Source: Desulfatitalea sp. BRH_c12
Lineage (GTDB): Bacteria > Desulfobacterota > Desulfobacteria > Desulfobacterales > Desulfosarcinaceae
DNA length: 64,000 nucleotides
Assembly: GCA_000961655.1 (NCBI GenBank)
Contig: LADR01000054.1
Coordinates: 36,077 to 100,076 of the forward strand
Direction: 5' to 3'
Shown here: positions 38,280 through 47,493 of the stretch, in pieces
Layout of the letters: every line of letters begins with the position of its first letter
Position numbering within the stretch: the stretch's first letter is position 1
Made by a program: the position numbers and the translations under genes
The notes under the pieces: model-generated
Database searches by the model: none
Seen by the model: only the letters and a program-made list of their open reading frames with translations
Told to the model about the DNA's origin: nothing

Positions 38280-38786
38280 TCAATCCGCCTTGGGAGCCAG
38301 GGCGATATGAAGGTGATGCAGCAGATTGCCCAGGCCCTGCAGCCAAAGAAGCAGGAATCCCACGCACATCATGATCTTGACAGGCCAGATGGGCGGCGCC
38401 CAGCTGCTGGAGGCAAGTTCCTTCATCGACGCGGAATAAAAGGCGAATTTACCGGCAAAAATCGTCATCAGCGTCATGAAGGGGAAAAAGATCACCAGCA
38501 GCGTAACAATTTCAAGAATCGCCCGGGGCCGGGCCGACAGACGCGCACTGAAAATATCCACGCGAACGTGGCCATTATGGGAATCCGTAAAAGAATACCC
38601 CAGGATGAAATGCAGGCCGTAAATAAAAATCGTCAGCTCGAACCCCCAACTGGTGGGCGCGTTGAATGCATAGCGCATGAACACTTCATAGACCGCAACG
38701 AAGAGCATGGGCAGCATGAGCAGGGAAAACCACTCCCCGGTTTTGCGATTAAACTGCGAAATGGCTGTGGCTGTTGTTTCCAGCAT
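38280..38786 (-). CDS. dctQ: TRAP transporter small permease (DctQ)
   Basis: A 168-aa, four-helix subunit of the TRAP transporter. The family pattern EVFMRYAFNAPTSWGFEL and GYSFTDSHNGHVRVDIF (the conserved HVRVD segment) are clear. Located between dctP and dctM in the usual order. Confidence 0.94.
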   Translation of the reverse strand: MLETTATAISQFNRKTGEWFSLLMLPMLFVAVYEVFMRYAFNAPTSWGFELTIFIYGLHFILGYSFTDSHNGHVRVDIFSARLSARPRAILEIVTLLVIFFPFMTLMTIFAGKFAFYSASMKELASSSWAPPIWPVKIMMCVGFLLLWLQGLGNLLHHLHIALAPKAD

Positions 38787-38867
38787 AGGAACATCTCTCC
38801 TTGGAAAAAGATCCTGCCCTTCGATCTTCTCAGGGCAGGATCGAAACGTTGTCCCTGACCGTGGATA

Positions 38868-40019
38868 TTACTCCATGATTTTGCCGCTGATATAGGTCTC
38901 GTAAGGCCAAGGGGCGACGCCGCCGCGCACATCACGGAACTCTGCATAATCTGCAATGAAGGCTTCCTGCGAATCGAGAGCTTTTTTGGCATCCGGGAAC
39001 TTGGCCTTGATACCGTCCAGGTAAGTTTTGGTGACCTTGCGGAATTCGATCATGGTTTCCGGGTCCATCTTCACAAACTCGACCTTTTTCTTGAATTGCC
39101 GGATCGCTTCGGGATTCAGGCTGTTGGACCAATTGTAGCTCCACAACTGGGTCTCTTTGGCACAGATGTCCACAATCCACTTCAGATCTTCGGGAAGTTT
39201 TTCGTAAGCTTGTTTGTTGAAGAAAAGCGCGCATTGAATGCCGGGCTGATGCACACCGGGCTGGATGACGTATTTTGTGATTTCGTCGAATCCCAAGGGA
39301 TAGTTCATGGCGGGCGTAGAAAATTCGGCCGCATCGATCACGCCGCGTTCTAGGGCCAGATAGATCTCGCCGGCCGGCAGGGGAGCGACCGAAGCGCCCA
39401 GCTGATTGAGGATGTCCATGTACCAGCCTACCGTGCGCACGCGCATGCCCTTGAAGTCTTCCATCTTGGTGGCGCGTTTGTTGGAAAACAACCCCATCTC
39501 CTGCCCGCACTGGCCGCCGGGCAGCGCAAAGAGATTGAACTTGCCATAAAGCTCCTGCATCAGCTCAAGGCCGCCGCGCTCGTAGAGCCAGATATTGTAC
39601 CCTTCCGCATCCAGACCGAACGGAACCGAAGCAAAAGCATTGAAGGCTTCGTTCTTGCCCTTCCAGTAACCGGGCCAATCATGGCCGACCTGGGCCGAGC
39701 CTTGGCTGACCGCATCCAGACTCTGCATGGCCGGAACGAGTTCGCCGGCCGAAAAGGGTTTGATGTCCAGCCGGCCAGCCGAAGCCAGGCGCACGCTGTC
39801 GCAAAAATGAGCGGCCACATCGTAGAAAAGTATTCCTTTGTCCCAAGGCATCACCATCTTCCAGCGAATGGTCTCGGTTGAGGGCTTGAAATTAACCCGC
39901 TTGGCGGTTTTGGCGCGGTCATCCACACCGAATTTCTGTCGTTTTTCGGCCGCGAAGCCAACATTGACCATCATGATGAGCAGAGACAAACTGACAAGAA
40001 AATAAAAGGCCTTTTTCAT
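38868..40019 (-). CDS. dctP: TRAP transporter periplasmic solute-binding protein (DctP family)
   Basis: Periplasmic receptor for the dctQM permease, 383 aa, with a signal peptide over residues 1-25. It belongs to the 2-oxo/2-hydroxy-acid-binding DctP subgroup (TakP and lactate-binding type): KMVMPWDKGILFYDVAAHF, PAGEIYLALERGVIDAAEFS and the GVHQPGIQCALFFNKQAYEKL helix are landmarks. The ATG at 40019 follows GGAGG closely; the longer frame upstream is non-coding leader. Lactate is the most likely ligand by context (lutAB, lutC, glcD, glcF); glycolate or pyruvate are alternatives. Confidence 0.92.
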   Translation of the reverse strand: MKKAFYFLVSLSLLIMMVNVGFAAEKRQKFGVDDRAKTAKRVNFKPSTETIRWKMVMPWDKGILFYDVAAHFCDSVRLASAGRLDIKPFSAGELVPAMQSLDAVSQGSAQVGHDWPGYWKGKNEAFNAFASVPFGLDAEGYNIWLYERGGLELMQELYGKFNLFALPGGQCGQEMGLFSNKRATKMEDFKGMRVRTVGWYMDILNQLGASVAPLPAGEIYLALERGVIDAAEFSTPAMNYPLGFDEITKYVIQPGVHQPGIQCALFFNKQAYEKLPEDLKWIVDICAKETQLWSYNWSNSLNPEAIRQFKKKVEFVKMDPETMIEFRKVTKTYLDGIKAKFPDAKKALDSQEAFIADYAEFRDVRGGVAPWPYETYISGKIME

Positions 40020-40166
40020 AACGACTATCCTCCTGGCGGCACATGTTAATAGTGAGTGAAGTGAAAGGTGCGGGCAGTCATGTAGACCTCCACACCGAAA
40101 TGAGACTAACCGGAAGACCACCTCCCTCCAAATGAAATTCAATAAGATTGGTTGATTTACAAAAAG

Positions 40167-40177
40167 TGGTAGTACCA
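40167..40177. promoter_or_regulatory. Candidate GntR/FadR-family operator 1
   Basis: TGGTAGTACCA is a perfect palindrome in the AT-rich region between divergent dctP and glcD, 148 bases before dctP. It has the NTGGTnnnACCAN form known for FadR-subfamily regulators such as LldR, PdhR and GlcC. The likely regulator is encoded at 43054-43761. Confidence 0.65.
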
Positions 40178-40310
40178 AAGCTATTAAAAACCTTTTTACC
40201 TGTCAATAAAAATTATATTGTCAATTCAAATTCAGCATGCTAACTGTTAATACACTAATTTAATTGAAATAAGTGTTTTTGCAACAATACCAACGGGCTA
40301 TCTGGATCAT

Positions 40311-40321
40311 TGGTAATACCT
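40311..40321. promoter_or_regulatory. Candidate GntR/FadR-family operator 2
   Basis: TGGTAATACCT differs from the first site's palindrome at one outer base and lies 38 bases before glcD. A further TACCA half-site occurs about 22 bases upstream. Two sites 144 bases apart in a divergent promoter would allow joint control of both operons. Confidence 0.6.
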
Positions 40322-40358
40322 TTCATCAAACACCCATCACGACATAGGAGATGCTGCC

Positions 40359-41741
40359 ATGCTAAGCAACGCCACCATCACCGCTTTAGGTGAAATCGTC
40401 GGTCGCGATAATGTTTTCACGGAAAAAGCCGACCGGCTGACCTACTCTTATGATGCCGCCGTACTCGACGCCCAAGTGCCGGCGGCAGTCGTGCGGCCGC
40501 TTTCTTCAACTGCGCTGGGCCGTACAGTTGCCTTTTGCAATTCCAACGGCATCCCCCTGACGGTTCGCGGGGCGGGAACCAATTTGAGCGGTGGCACGAT
40601 CCCGCAGGCCGATGGCGTGGTGCTTCTCACCAATGGGCTCAGCCGGATCTTGGAAATCAATACACAGGACATGTATGCCATTGTGCAACCGGGGGTTGTG
40701 ACCGCCACCTTATCCGCGGCCGTGGAGGCCAAAGGGCTTTTCTACCCCCCCGACCCCGGCAGCCAGGCGGTATCCACACTGGGCGGCAACGTGGCCGAGA
40801 ACGCCGGCGGACTGCGCGGTCTCAAGTACGGGGTGACCGCAGACTATGTGATGGGGTTGCAGTTTTACGATGCGGGCGGAGAATTGATCAAAACCGGCTC
40901 GCGCACAGTCAAATGCGCCACCGGCTACAATCTCAAAGCATTGATGATCGGCTCGGAAGGCACGCTGGGTGTGCTCGATGAGATCATCCTGAAACTGATT
41001 CCAATGCCGGCAACGCGCAAATCTCTTTTGGCGGTCTTCGATGGGATGGATAAAGCATCGGAAACGGTGGCGGCGATTATCGCGCAGCATATCGTGCCGG
41101 CCACGCTGGAATTTTTGGACAACTTCACGATCCGCGCGGTGGAATCGTTCAGCCATGTCGGCCTGCCCATGGAAGCCGCCGCAATCCTCCTGATCGAGGT
41201 CGACGGCCACAGCGCCCAGGTTGCCGATGAAAGCGAAAAAATAGAAAAAATTTGCCGGCAAATGGGCGCAATGTCCATCCGCGTGGCCGAAGACGATGCC
41301 CAACGCGATCGCATCTGGACCGCCCGCCGCAGCGCACTTTCGGCCCTGGCAAAACTGAAACCGACGGTTGTGCTCGAAGATGCCACCGTGCCCCGCTCCA
41401 AGATTCCCGCCATGGTGGCCGCCTTGCAAGCGATTGCCCGCAAGTTCGACCTTCCCATTGGCACCTTCGGCCATGCGGGCGACGGCAACCTGCATCCGAC
41501 CATTCTCACCGATAAACGGGACAAGGTCGAATGGCAGCGCGTGGAAGCGGCCATCGCAGCGATTTTCGAAGAAGCCCTGGCGCTGGGGGGAACCCTTTCG
41601 GGCGAGCACGGCACAGGATTGGCCAAAGCCGGTTTCCTGGCAAAGGAGACGGGCATGGGTGCCATTTTACTTTCCCGGCGCATCAAACATGCCCTCGACC
41701 CCAACAACATTCTCAACCCGGGTAAAGTCATAGGAGGATAA
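40359..41741 (+). CDS. glcD: FAD-binding D-2-hydroxyacid dehydrogenase (GlcD / D-lactate dehydrogenase type)
   Basis: A 460-aa VAO-family flavoprotein that oxidises D-lactate or glycolate to the oxo-acid. The FAD-binding part shows VRGAGTNLSGGTIPQ, PPDPGSQAVSTLGGNVAENAGG and the GSEGTLGVLDEIILKL segment; the C-terminal domain has the FGHAGDGNLHPT and SGEHGTGLAK motifs with metal-binding histidines. Electrons would pass to the adjacent iron-sulfur protein, 3 bases downstream. Given LutABC and a lactate-type TRAP system on the other strand, D-lactate is the favoured substrate. Confidence 0.92.
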   Translation: MLSNATITALGEIVGRDNVFTEKADRLTYSYDAAVLDAQVPAAVVRPLSSTALGRTVAFCNSNGIPLTVRGAGTNLSGGTIPQADGVVLLTNGLSRILEINTQDMYAIVQPGVVTATLSAAVEAKGLFYPPDPGSQAVSTLGGNVAENAGGLRGLKYGVTADYVMGLQFYDAGGELIKTGSRTVKCATGYNLKALMIGSEGTLGVLDEIILKLIPMPATRKSLLAVFDGMDKASETVAAIIAQHIVPATLEFLDNFTIRAVESFSHVGLPMEAAAILLIEVDGHSAQVADESEKIEKICRQMGAMSIRVAEDDAQRDRIWTARRSALSALAKLKPTVVLEDATVPRSKIPAMVAALQAIARKFDLPIGTFGHAGDGNLHPTILTDKRDKVEWQRVEAAIAAIFEEALALGGTLSGEHGTGLAKAGFLAKETGMGAILLSRRIKHALDPNNILNPGKVIGG

Positions 41742-41744
41742 AGC

Positions 41745-43052
41745 ATGGCCGACATGCATGCGCTCGTCGCGCTGATGCGCGACCTTGAAGACCAACTGGC
41801 CACCTGCATGCGCTGCGGCATGTGCCAGGCAGTGTGCCCGTTGTATGCCCAAACCGGCCGAGAAGCCGATGTGGCCCGCGGCAAGCTGGCCTTGCTGGAT
41901 GGCCTGCTGCAGGATATGTTCGACCAGCCCGACAGCGTGGCGGAGCGTCTGAACAAGTGTTTGTTGTGCGGATCGTGTCAGGCCAACTGTCCCAGCGGCG
42001 TTCGTGTGATCGATATTTTCCTCAAGGCCCGGGCGATATTGGCCGGCTTCACCGATCTTCCCGCCGCGCAGAAAATCATTCTTAGAGGGCTGTTGGCGCG
42101 GCCGGCCCTGTTCGACCGGGTCGCCCACTGGAGTGCCCGCTTTCAAAAACTGCTCACGCGGCCGGCCAATGACCTACTTGGCACGTCGTGCGCCAGAATC
42201 CAGTCGCCGCTGATCGGCAGGCGCCATTTCAAACCTTTGGCCGCCGAACCGTTTCACCGCTCCGCGCACGCACATCGCCATACACCGGCCGGTCGTACGG
42301 GGATCACGGTGGCTTTTTTCGTGGGGTGCCTGATAGACAAGATTTACCCGCAGGTAGCCCGAGCCGTAAGTGACGTGTGTGACCACCTGGAGGTCGGCCT
42401 GTTCATCCCCGAGTCGCAGGGCTGCTGCGGCATTCCGGCGCTGTCCGCGGGAGACACGGCCACTTTCCAGCACCTGGTGCGCCACAATCTCGACCAGATC
42501 AACAAGGCGCCCTTTGATTATCTGGTCACGGCCTGCGCCACCTGCACGGCCACCATACGGGAAATGTGGCCGCTCATGCTGCACGATGCGCCGAGGGACC
42601 TGCGCACCCAAGCCGCGGCTCTTGCAGAAAAGACTTTAGATATAAGCCAGTTTTTGATAGATCAATCTATTCTGATTCCGACAGGAACAGAATCGGTGAC
42701 GCGCCCCAATCCGGTGCCGGTCTCCTACCACGATCCATGCCACTTGAAAAAAACATTAGGCATTGCCAGCCAGCCGCGTGACGTGTTGCGTGCGACCGGC
42801 GGTTACCGTTTGGTGGAGATGCGTGCGCCGGATCAGTGCTGCGGCATGGGCGGCAGCTTCAATTTGAAATACTATGGCATCTCCAGCCAAATCGGCCAAC
42901 GCAAACGAGAGTCGATTCGGGATGCCGGTTGCCGCGTCGTAGCGACCAGCTGCCCGGCATGCATGCTGCAAATCACTGATGCGCTATCCCAGGCAGACGA
43001 CCCAGTGGAAGTGAAGCATGTCATTGAACTCTATGCGGAGAGCCTGAAATAA
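41745..43052 (+). CDS. glcF: GlcF-type iron-sulfur subunit of a 2-hydroxyacid oxidase
   Basis: A 435-aa electron-transfer subunit. Two [4Fe-4S] motifs near the N-terminus, CMRCGMCQAVCPLYAQ and CLLCGSCQANCPSGVR, are followed by two CCG domains, with SQGCCGIPALSAGD and APDQCCGMGGSFNLKYY as their signatures and CATCTATIREMWP between. Adjacent to glcD, whose product it most likely accepts electrons from. Confidence 0.93.
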   Translation: MADMHALVALMRDLEDQLATCMRCGMCQAVCPLYAQTGREADVARGKLALLDGLLQDMFDQPDSVAERLNKCLLCGSCQANCPSGVRVIDIFLKARAILAGFTDLPAAQKIILRGLLARPALFDRVAHWSARFQKLLTRPANDLLGTSCARIQSPLIGRRHFKPLAAEPFHRSAHAHRHTPAGRTGITVAFFVGCLIDKIYPQVARAVSDVCDHLEVGLFIPESQGCCGIPALSAGDTATFQHLVRHNLDQINKAPFDYLVTACATCTATIREMWPLMLHDAPRDLRTQAAALAEKTLDISQFLIDQSILIPTGTESVTRPNPVPVSYHDPCHLKKTLGIASQPRDVLRATGGYRLVEMRAPDQCCGMGGSFNLKYYGISSQIGQRKRESIRDAGCRVVATSCPACMLQITDALSQADDPVEVKHVIELYAESLK

Positions 43053-43053
43053 G

Positions 43054-43761
43054 ATGCCAATGCCCTTGCAGCCGATTAAGCCGAAAAAGATTTCAGACCA
43101 GGTGTTTGAACAGATCCGCGAGCTGATTTTCAGAGGCCAACTCAAAGCCGGCGAGCAGGTATTACCCGAACGCGATCTTGCCGAAGCCCTGGGGGTCAGC
43201 CGGACCTCTGTGCGCAATGCCATCAACAAACTCGTGGTTCTTGGACTTCTGGAGCACAAACAGGGCCAGGGCACCTTTGTGCGTTCACCGGACACACGCG
43301 GCAGCAATCCCCTGGCCGCCGCCATGGAAGTGCACGACGCCACCATTGACGACCTGCTCGAGGTCCGCATGGGCCTGGAGTGTAATGCGGCAGCACTGGC
43401 CGCTCACCGGGCCGTCAAGGAAGATCTGGCTTTTATGGAAGCCAGCCTGGAAGAGATGCGCGCGGAAGTGGCTTCCGGACGATTGGGCACTGAGGCCGAT
43501 GCAGCCTTCCACATGTCCATGGCCTATGCGACCAAAAACCCGGTACATGTCTATCTGATGAAGAATTTTTACGATTTCCTGTTCGTGGGCATTAAAAAAA
43601 ATCTCAGCCATCTGTACGAAGACCCGCGCAATATCGATGAAATTCTCACTCAGCACAGCGCCATTATCGAGGCCATTAAAAAACGCGACCCGCTCGAAGC
43701 ATCCAATGCCATGCGGCACCATATCCAATTCGTGCAGGATTTTTTCCGCAACCGGCTTTAA
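43054..43761 (+). CDS. GntR-family transcriptional regulator, FadR (FCD) subfamily
   Basis: A 235-aa repressor-type protein. The winged-helix domain is at residues about 8-75 (QVFEQIRELIFRGQLKAGEQ, LAEALGVSRTSVRNAINKL); the all-helical FCD ligand-binding domain follows (LLEVRMGLECNAAALAAHRA, FHMSMAYAT, QHSAIIEAIKKRDPLEAS, AMRHHIQ), including the aspartate and histidines that bind metal and carboxylate ligands in LldR/PdhR relatives. It starts 1 base after glcF and probably controls the locus through the TGGTA-n-TACCA sites. Confidence 0.92.
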   Translation: MPMPLQPIKPKKISDQVFEQIRELIFRGQLKAGEQVLPERDLAEALGVSRTSVRNAINKLVVLGLLEHKQGQGTFVRSPDTRGSNPLAAAMEVHDATIDDLLEVRMGLECNAAALAAHRAVKEDLAFMEASLEEMRAEVASGRLGTEADAAFHMSMAYATKNPVHVYLMKNFYDFLFVGIKKNLSHLYEDPRNIDEILTQHSAIIEAIKKRDPLEASNAMRHHIQFVQDFFRNRL

Positions 43762-43875
43762 CGGTTTGCACTTCTATAGAAGAACATATGAATTCGAGAA
43801 GAGACGCCAAGAAAACGCTCGCCGGCCACTCTTTAAAAACGACGCGCAGGCCGATCCCGCCTCCTGCGGCCCTGC

Positions 43876-45369
43876 TTAGGCAACCGGAATGCACACCGTA
43901 AAAACAGTCCCCTGGCCCACTTCGCTTTTGACTTCGATGCGGCCGTTGTGCGCTTCGACGATGTTTTTGACGATGGGCAGGCCGAGCCCGGTGCCGATCA
44001 CGTAGCGGGTTTTTTCATTCTTGACGCGATAGAAGCGCTCAAAAATGCGCTCCAGGTCCTCGGGGGCGATGCCGAATCCGGTATCGGATACTTTAAAGCA
44101 AACGTAGGCGCCCTCGCCTGCGGCCGACAGAATGATGCGGCCGTTTTCCGGCGTGTAGTGAATGGCATTGGTGATCAAATTGGAGAGCACCTCTTCCATG
44201 TTCATGCGGTTGGCCAGAACCGAGGGCAAGTCCGGCAAGGGCGCCAGTTCCAGGGAGATCTTTTTGGCCTGCGCCTTAGGCAGATGAAAGAGTGCCTGGT
44301 CGGCCATCAGCGGTGCCAGTTGCAGTTTTTCCTTATCGAGATTGATCAGTCCGGATTCCATTTTGGACAGGTCCAGCAGTTCGCTGGAGAGACTGACCAA
44401 AGCCTTGATTTTTTCGGAGGCACGCGTCAGAATCTCGCGCTGCTTGTCCGTGATGCTCCCTGCCAATCCATCGAGGACCACTTTCTGCTGCATGAGAACG
44501 GAGTTGAGCGGCCCGCGGATTTCATGCGAGACCATCGAGACGAATTCGGACTTCATCTGGTCCATTCGTTTCAAGGCCGTGATATCATGCAACACGGTGA
44601 TCGTGCCCAGATTGCGCTCCAGACGATCGCGAAACGGGACGCAGCGTGCGCCCAGGATGCGTTCTGGTTCACCGGCCCGGGCAGGGACCAACAGTTCGGC
44701 GGTGATCTCTGCGAACTGGTCCGGCGCCATGGCGAGGGCCTGGTCGATCATATTAAGAATCTTGTGTTCCGTCACCAGTTCGTCGACCGAGCGGCCGATC
44801 GGATTGGGGCCGCTATATCCGATCAGGTTCATGAAGGCGTGGTTGGCCAGAGCCACCTGCTTGCGGGTGTCCGTAGCCATGACACCGCCGGCCAGGTGGT
44901 TGATCATCGTACGCATGCGCGATTTTTCGTGAGCGATATCTTGCAGGGTGCGGATATGTTCGATGGCCTTGGTCACGACCAGACGCAAATCCTGAGGAGA
45001 AAAGGGCTTGGAGACAAAATCGAAAGCCCCTTTCTTCATGGCTTCCACAGCATGATCCAAAGTCGCATAGCCGGTAATCACGATCACCACCGTATCGGGA
45101 TGCTGGGCGCGGATGCGGCCCAGCGCCTCCAGTCCGGACATGCCGGGCATGAGCAGATCCAGCAAGATGATATCGAAGTGGCGCTGAGCCACCTTTTCCA
45201 GGCCGACGTGGGCATTCTCGGCCTCGGCAACGTCATAGCCTTCCTGGCTCAGCATTTTCGTGCAGACATGTCGGATGCGACTTTCGTCATCCACAATCAA
45301 TACACTGGGTTTTCTAAAGTCTTGCGTCGTCTTCTCGGAATCGCTGGTTGGGGTATCTGATGGTGACAC
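43876..45369 (-). CDS. Receiver-PAS-histidine kinase protein
   Basis: A 497-aa soluble hybrid kinase. An N-terminal receiver domain (residues about 18-135) has its aspartate in IILLDLLMPGMSG; a PAS domain covers about 160-270; the HisKA phosphoacceptor is in FVSMVSHEIRGPLNSVLM; the ATPase domain shows NLITNAIHYTPENG, DTGFGIAPEDLERIFERFYR and GTGLGLPIVKNI. GTG start at 45369 with AAGGA before it. It begins 12 bases after another kinase gene and is last in the minus-strand run from 55149. Confidence 0.92.
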   Translation of the reverse strand: MSPSDTPTSDSEKTTQDFRKPSVLIVDDESRIRHVCTKMLSQEGYDVAEAENAHVGLEKVAQRHFDIILLDLLMPGMSGLEALGRIRAQHPDTVVIVITGYATLDHAVEAMKKGAFDFVSKPFSPQDLRLVVTKAIEHIRTLQDIAHEKSRMRTMINHLAGGVMATDTRKQVALANHAFMNLIGYSGPNPIGRSVDELVTEHKILNMIDQALAMAPDQFAEITAELLVPARAGEPERILGARCVPFRDRLERNLGTITVLHDITALKRMDQMKSEFVSMVSHEIRGPLNSVLMQQKVVLDGLAGSITDKQREILTRASEKIKALVSLSSELLDLSKMESGLINLDKEKLQLAPLMADQALFHLPKAQAKKISLELAPLPDLPSVLANRMNMEEVLSNLITNAIHYTPENGRIILSAAGEGAYVCFKVSDTGFGIAPEDLERIFERFYRVKNEKTRYVIGTGLGLPIVKNIVEAHNGRIEVKSEVGQGTVFTVCIPVA

Positions 45370-45381
45370 TGATTGCTTTCC

Positions 45382-46875
45382 TTATTCCGGTTCGATGTCG
45401 TGGAATGGTTGATAGAGGTCGAATTCCAAAACGAAAGTGGTGCCTGCATCGCTGGTCTGCTTCACATGAATGTTGCCTTTGTTCTCTTTGACCAGGCCAT
45501 AGGCTGTGCTCAAGCCCAACCCCGTGCCTTCTCCCGGTGCCTTGGTGGTAAAAAAAGGATCGAAGATCTTGGAAAGGCACTCCTCGGCAATACCGCACCC
45601 GGTATCGGCTACTTCCAGGTAAGCTTTGCCTTGGGTTTTGTCCCGGCTGGTGCACAGGGTCAGGACGCCGTCACCATTCATGGCACTGACGGCATTGATC
45701 ACCAAATTGATGATCACCTGACTGATCTGGTTTTTGTCCACATGGACCAGCATCATCTCCTCAGAAAAATCCCGCACGATCTTGACGTTGCTGAACATCT
45801 TCGGGTCGCGAATCAAACTCAGACTTTGATTGATAATGCTGTTGAGTTGGATGATATCTTTCATGGGACTGGACTGGCGGCTATAGGCCAGCAGATTCTG
45901 AACGATGTCCTTGCACCGTTTGACATCCTCGACGACCGCTTCTACATCAGGGCGTTCCGGATCATCCGCCTGCAGGGCCTCCAACTTCAGGGTGGCATAA
46001 AAAAGAATGCCGGTGAGTGGATTGTTGATCTCGTGGGCCACGCCGGCAGCCAATTGTCCCAGGGAAGCCATTTTTTCCGACTGCGCCAACTGCGCCTGGG
46101 TGACCTTGAGTTTGCTTTCGACAGCCAGTTTTTCACGCAGATCGGTATAGATGCCAACCGTGGCCACCTCTTCATCGTCTTCGTAGATGATCGATGCATT
46201 CAGCTCGACCGGTATCGCGACGCCCTTGGCATTGATAATGGTCGTTTTCGCGCCATGCAGCTTGCCCTTGCCGTCCTTGAGTTGCCGCATGATCGTATTG
46301 GCCGTGCCCGGCGGATAGAGCATGTCGGCCGTGACATGACGAACGGCGAATGGGTTGGCATACTCGAAAAGCTCTTCGGCGGCCGGATTCATCAGCAGAA
46401 TGTGACCATAGCGGTCGGCGGCCACTATGGCGATGGGCGACCCCAGGATGACCTTTTCGAGAAACGCCTCGGTCTCTTTGAGGGCCAGTTCCAGGTTTTT
46501 TTGGCGGGTGACATCCCGCACGCTTTCCATGACGTAAGCGACATTGCCGTCGTCATCGAGAATCGGAGAGAAAACCCGGTCTTCGTAAAGCCTTTTGCCG
46601 GTGCGGGTGGTATGCCGCCGCATCACCGATGAGCCGGTTTTTTCGGTGATCACCTTGTTGAAGGGGCACACCTGATTGGGGCACTGCTCGGCACCGTAAA
46701 AGACATCGTGGCAGCGTCTTCCGACGACCTGTTCCAACGCGACCCCGTGTCGCTGCAGAAAAACCTGATTGGCGGTCAGGATGACCTTGTCCGGCTTGAG
46801 AATCAGGGTTGGGAAAGAAAGCGAATCAAAAACGCGTATACGCCAATCCAGTTCCTGCAACAACTTGTCATTCAT
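45382..46875 (-). CDS. PAS-domain histidine kinase (NtrB-like)
   Basis: A 497-aa soluble kinase with two PAS domains (residues about 15-130 and 135-255), then a coiled-coil linker ([20 protein letters not shown]), the phosphoacceptor [15 protein letters not shown], and an ATPase domain with [20 protein letters not shown] and [12 protein letters not shown]. The first PAS has a cysteine pair in [15 protein letters not shown], which is frequent in redox-linked PAS domains. The ATG at 46875 overlaps the preceding gene's stop codon (ATGAATGA), so their translation is probably coupled. Confidence 0.92.
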   Translation of the reverse strand: MNDKLLQELDWRIRVFDSLSFPTLILKPDKVILTANQVFLQRHGVALEQVVGRRCHDVFYGAEQCPNQVCPFNKVITEKTGSSVMRRHTTRTGKRLYEDRVFSPILDDDGNVAYVMESVRDVTRQKNLELALKETEAFLEKVILGSPIAIVAADRYGHILLMNPAAEELFEYANPFAVRHVTADMLYPPGTANTIMRQLKDGKGKLHGAKTTIINAKGVAIPVELNASIIYEDDEEVATVGIYTDLREKLAVESKLKVTQAQLAQSEKMASLGQLAAGVAHEINNPLTGILFYATLKLEALQADDPERPDVEAVVEDVKRCKDIVQNLLAYSRQSSPMKDIIQLNSIINQSLSLIRDPKMFSNVKIVRDFSEEMMLVHVDKNQISQVIINLVINAVSAMNGDGVLTLCTSRDKTQGKAYLEVADTGCGIAEECLSKIFDPFFTTKAPGEGTGLGLSTAYGLVKENKGNIHVKQTSDAGTTFVLEFDLYQPFHDIEPE

Positions 46876-47404
46876 CGATGTGCCCCCCGTTTGTCTCGGG
46901 GCCCTTCCGGTCAGCCGATTTTGGAATGTCGAAAGCTTGCGCCAGCAGTTGCACTGCCGCGCGACCCTGTCCGGCCGGTACAACCAGGTAAATGGTCGCC
47001 ACCGAGCACACCGCCCCTACAAGGCTGATTTGTCCCTGCGCCAGCGCCTGATAGGTGAAATCCATGATCCCATAGCGGTCTCCATAATGCGGACCTTGAA
47101 AAAATATTATATCTACCGGAAGTTGCGCGCAGGGACCCGCTTTAAAGAAGGGCGCCATCACGGTTTCGACAGCTTGCCGGCCGGGGTCGTCGCACACGAG
47201 TCGGAACACGGCGCGCCCTGGGCCATCTATCTGGTACCATACCAGTCGGAAAGCAGCTTCCGGAATGCAAGGCTCCTGGCAGGCATGGGCCCATTGCCCT
47301 ACTTGGCCGACATTCAAGGCCAGCCGATACAGGGTCAATCCTTCAAGAAGGTTCAATCCATAGGTACGGATTTTGGCTTCCCAATAGATGGCGATGGTTT
47401 CCAT
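46868..47404 (-). CDS. Small ACT-like protein upstream of a histidine kinase
   Basis: A 178-aa cytoplasmic protein. The C-terminal half (DIIFFQGPHYGDRYGIMDF then ISLVGAVCSVATIYLVVPAG and AVQLLAQAFDIP) looks like an ACT domain, the small-molecule-binding fold that often senses amino acids; the N-terminal half (METIAIYWEAKIRTYGLNLL) may be a second, diverged copy. The ATG at 47404 is chosen because similarity-like composition starts there and the frame further upstream lies antisense-like across the next gene. Its stop overlaps the next kinase's start. No exact family name can be given. Confidence 0.72.
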   Translation of the reverse strand: METIAIYWEAKIRTYGLNLLEGLTLYRLALNVGQVGQWAHACQEPCIPEAAFRLVWYQIDGPGRAVFRLVCDDPGRQAVETVMAPFFKAGPCAQLPVDIIFFQGPHYGDRYGIMDFTYQALAQGQISLVGAVCSVATIYLVVPAGQGRAAVQLLAQAFDIPKSADRKGPETNGGHIDE

Positions 47405-47493
47405 AAGCACAGTTCCAGAAAAACGTTTCTCAGCCCCTGCCCGCACGTCTACCAAGATAACGAACTGACGGACGAACAAACGAGCCAACGAGC

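Noticed and set aside
43948..45360. Plus-strand frame of 470 codons opposite the receiver-PAS-kinase gene
   Set aside because: Antisense to a protein with complete kinase and receiver motifs; no independent evidence of coding.
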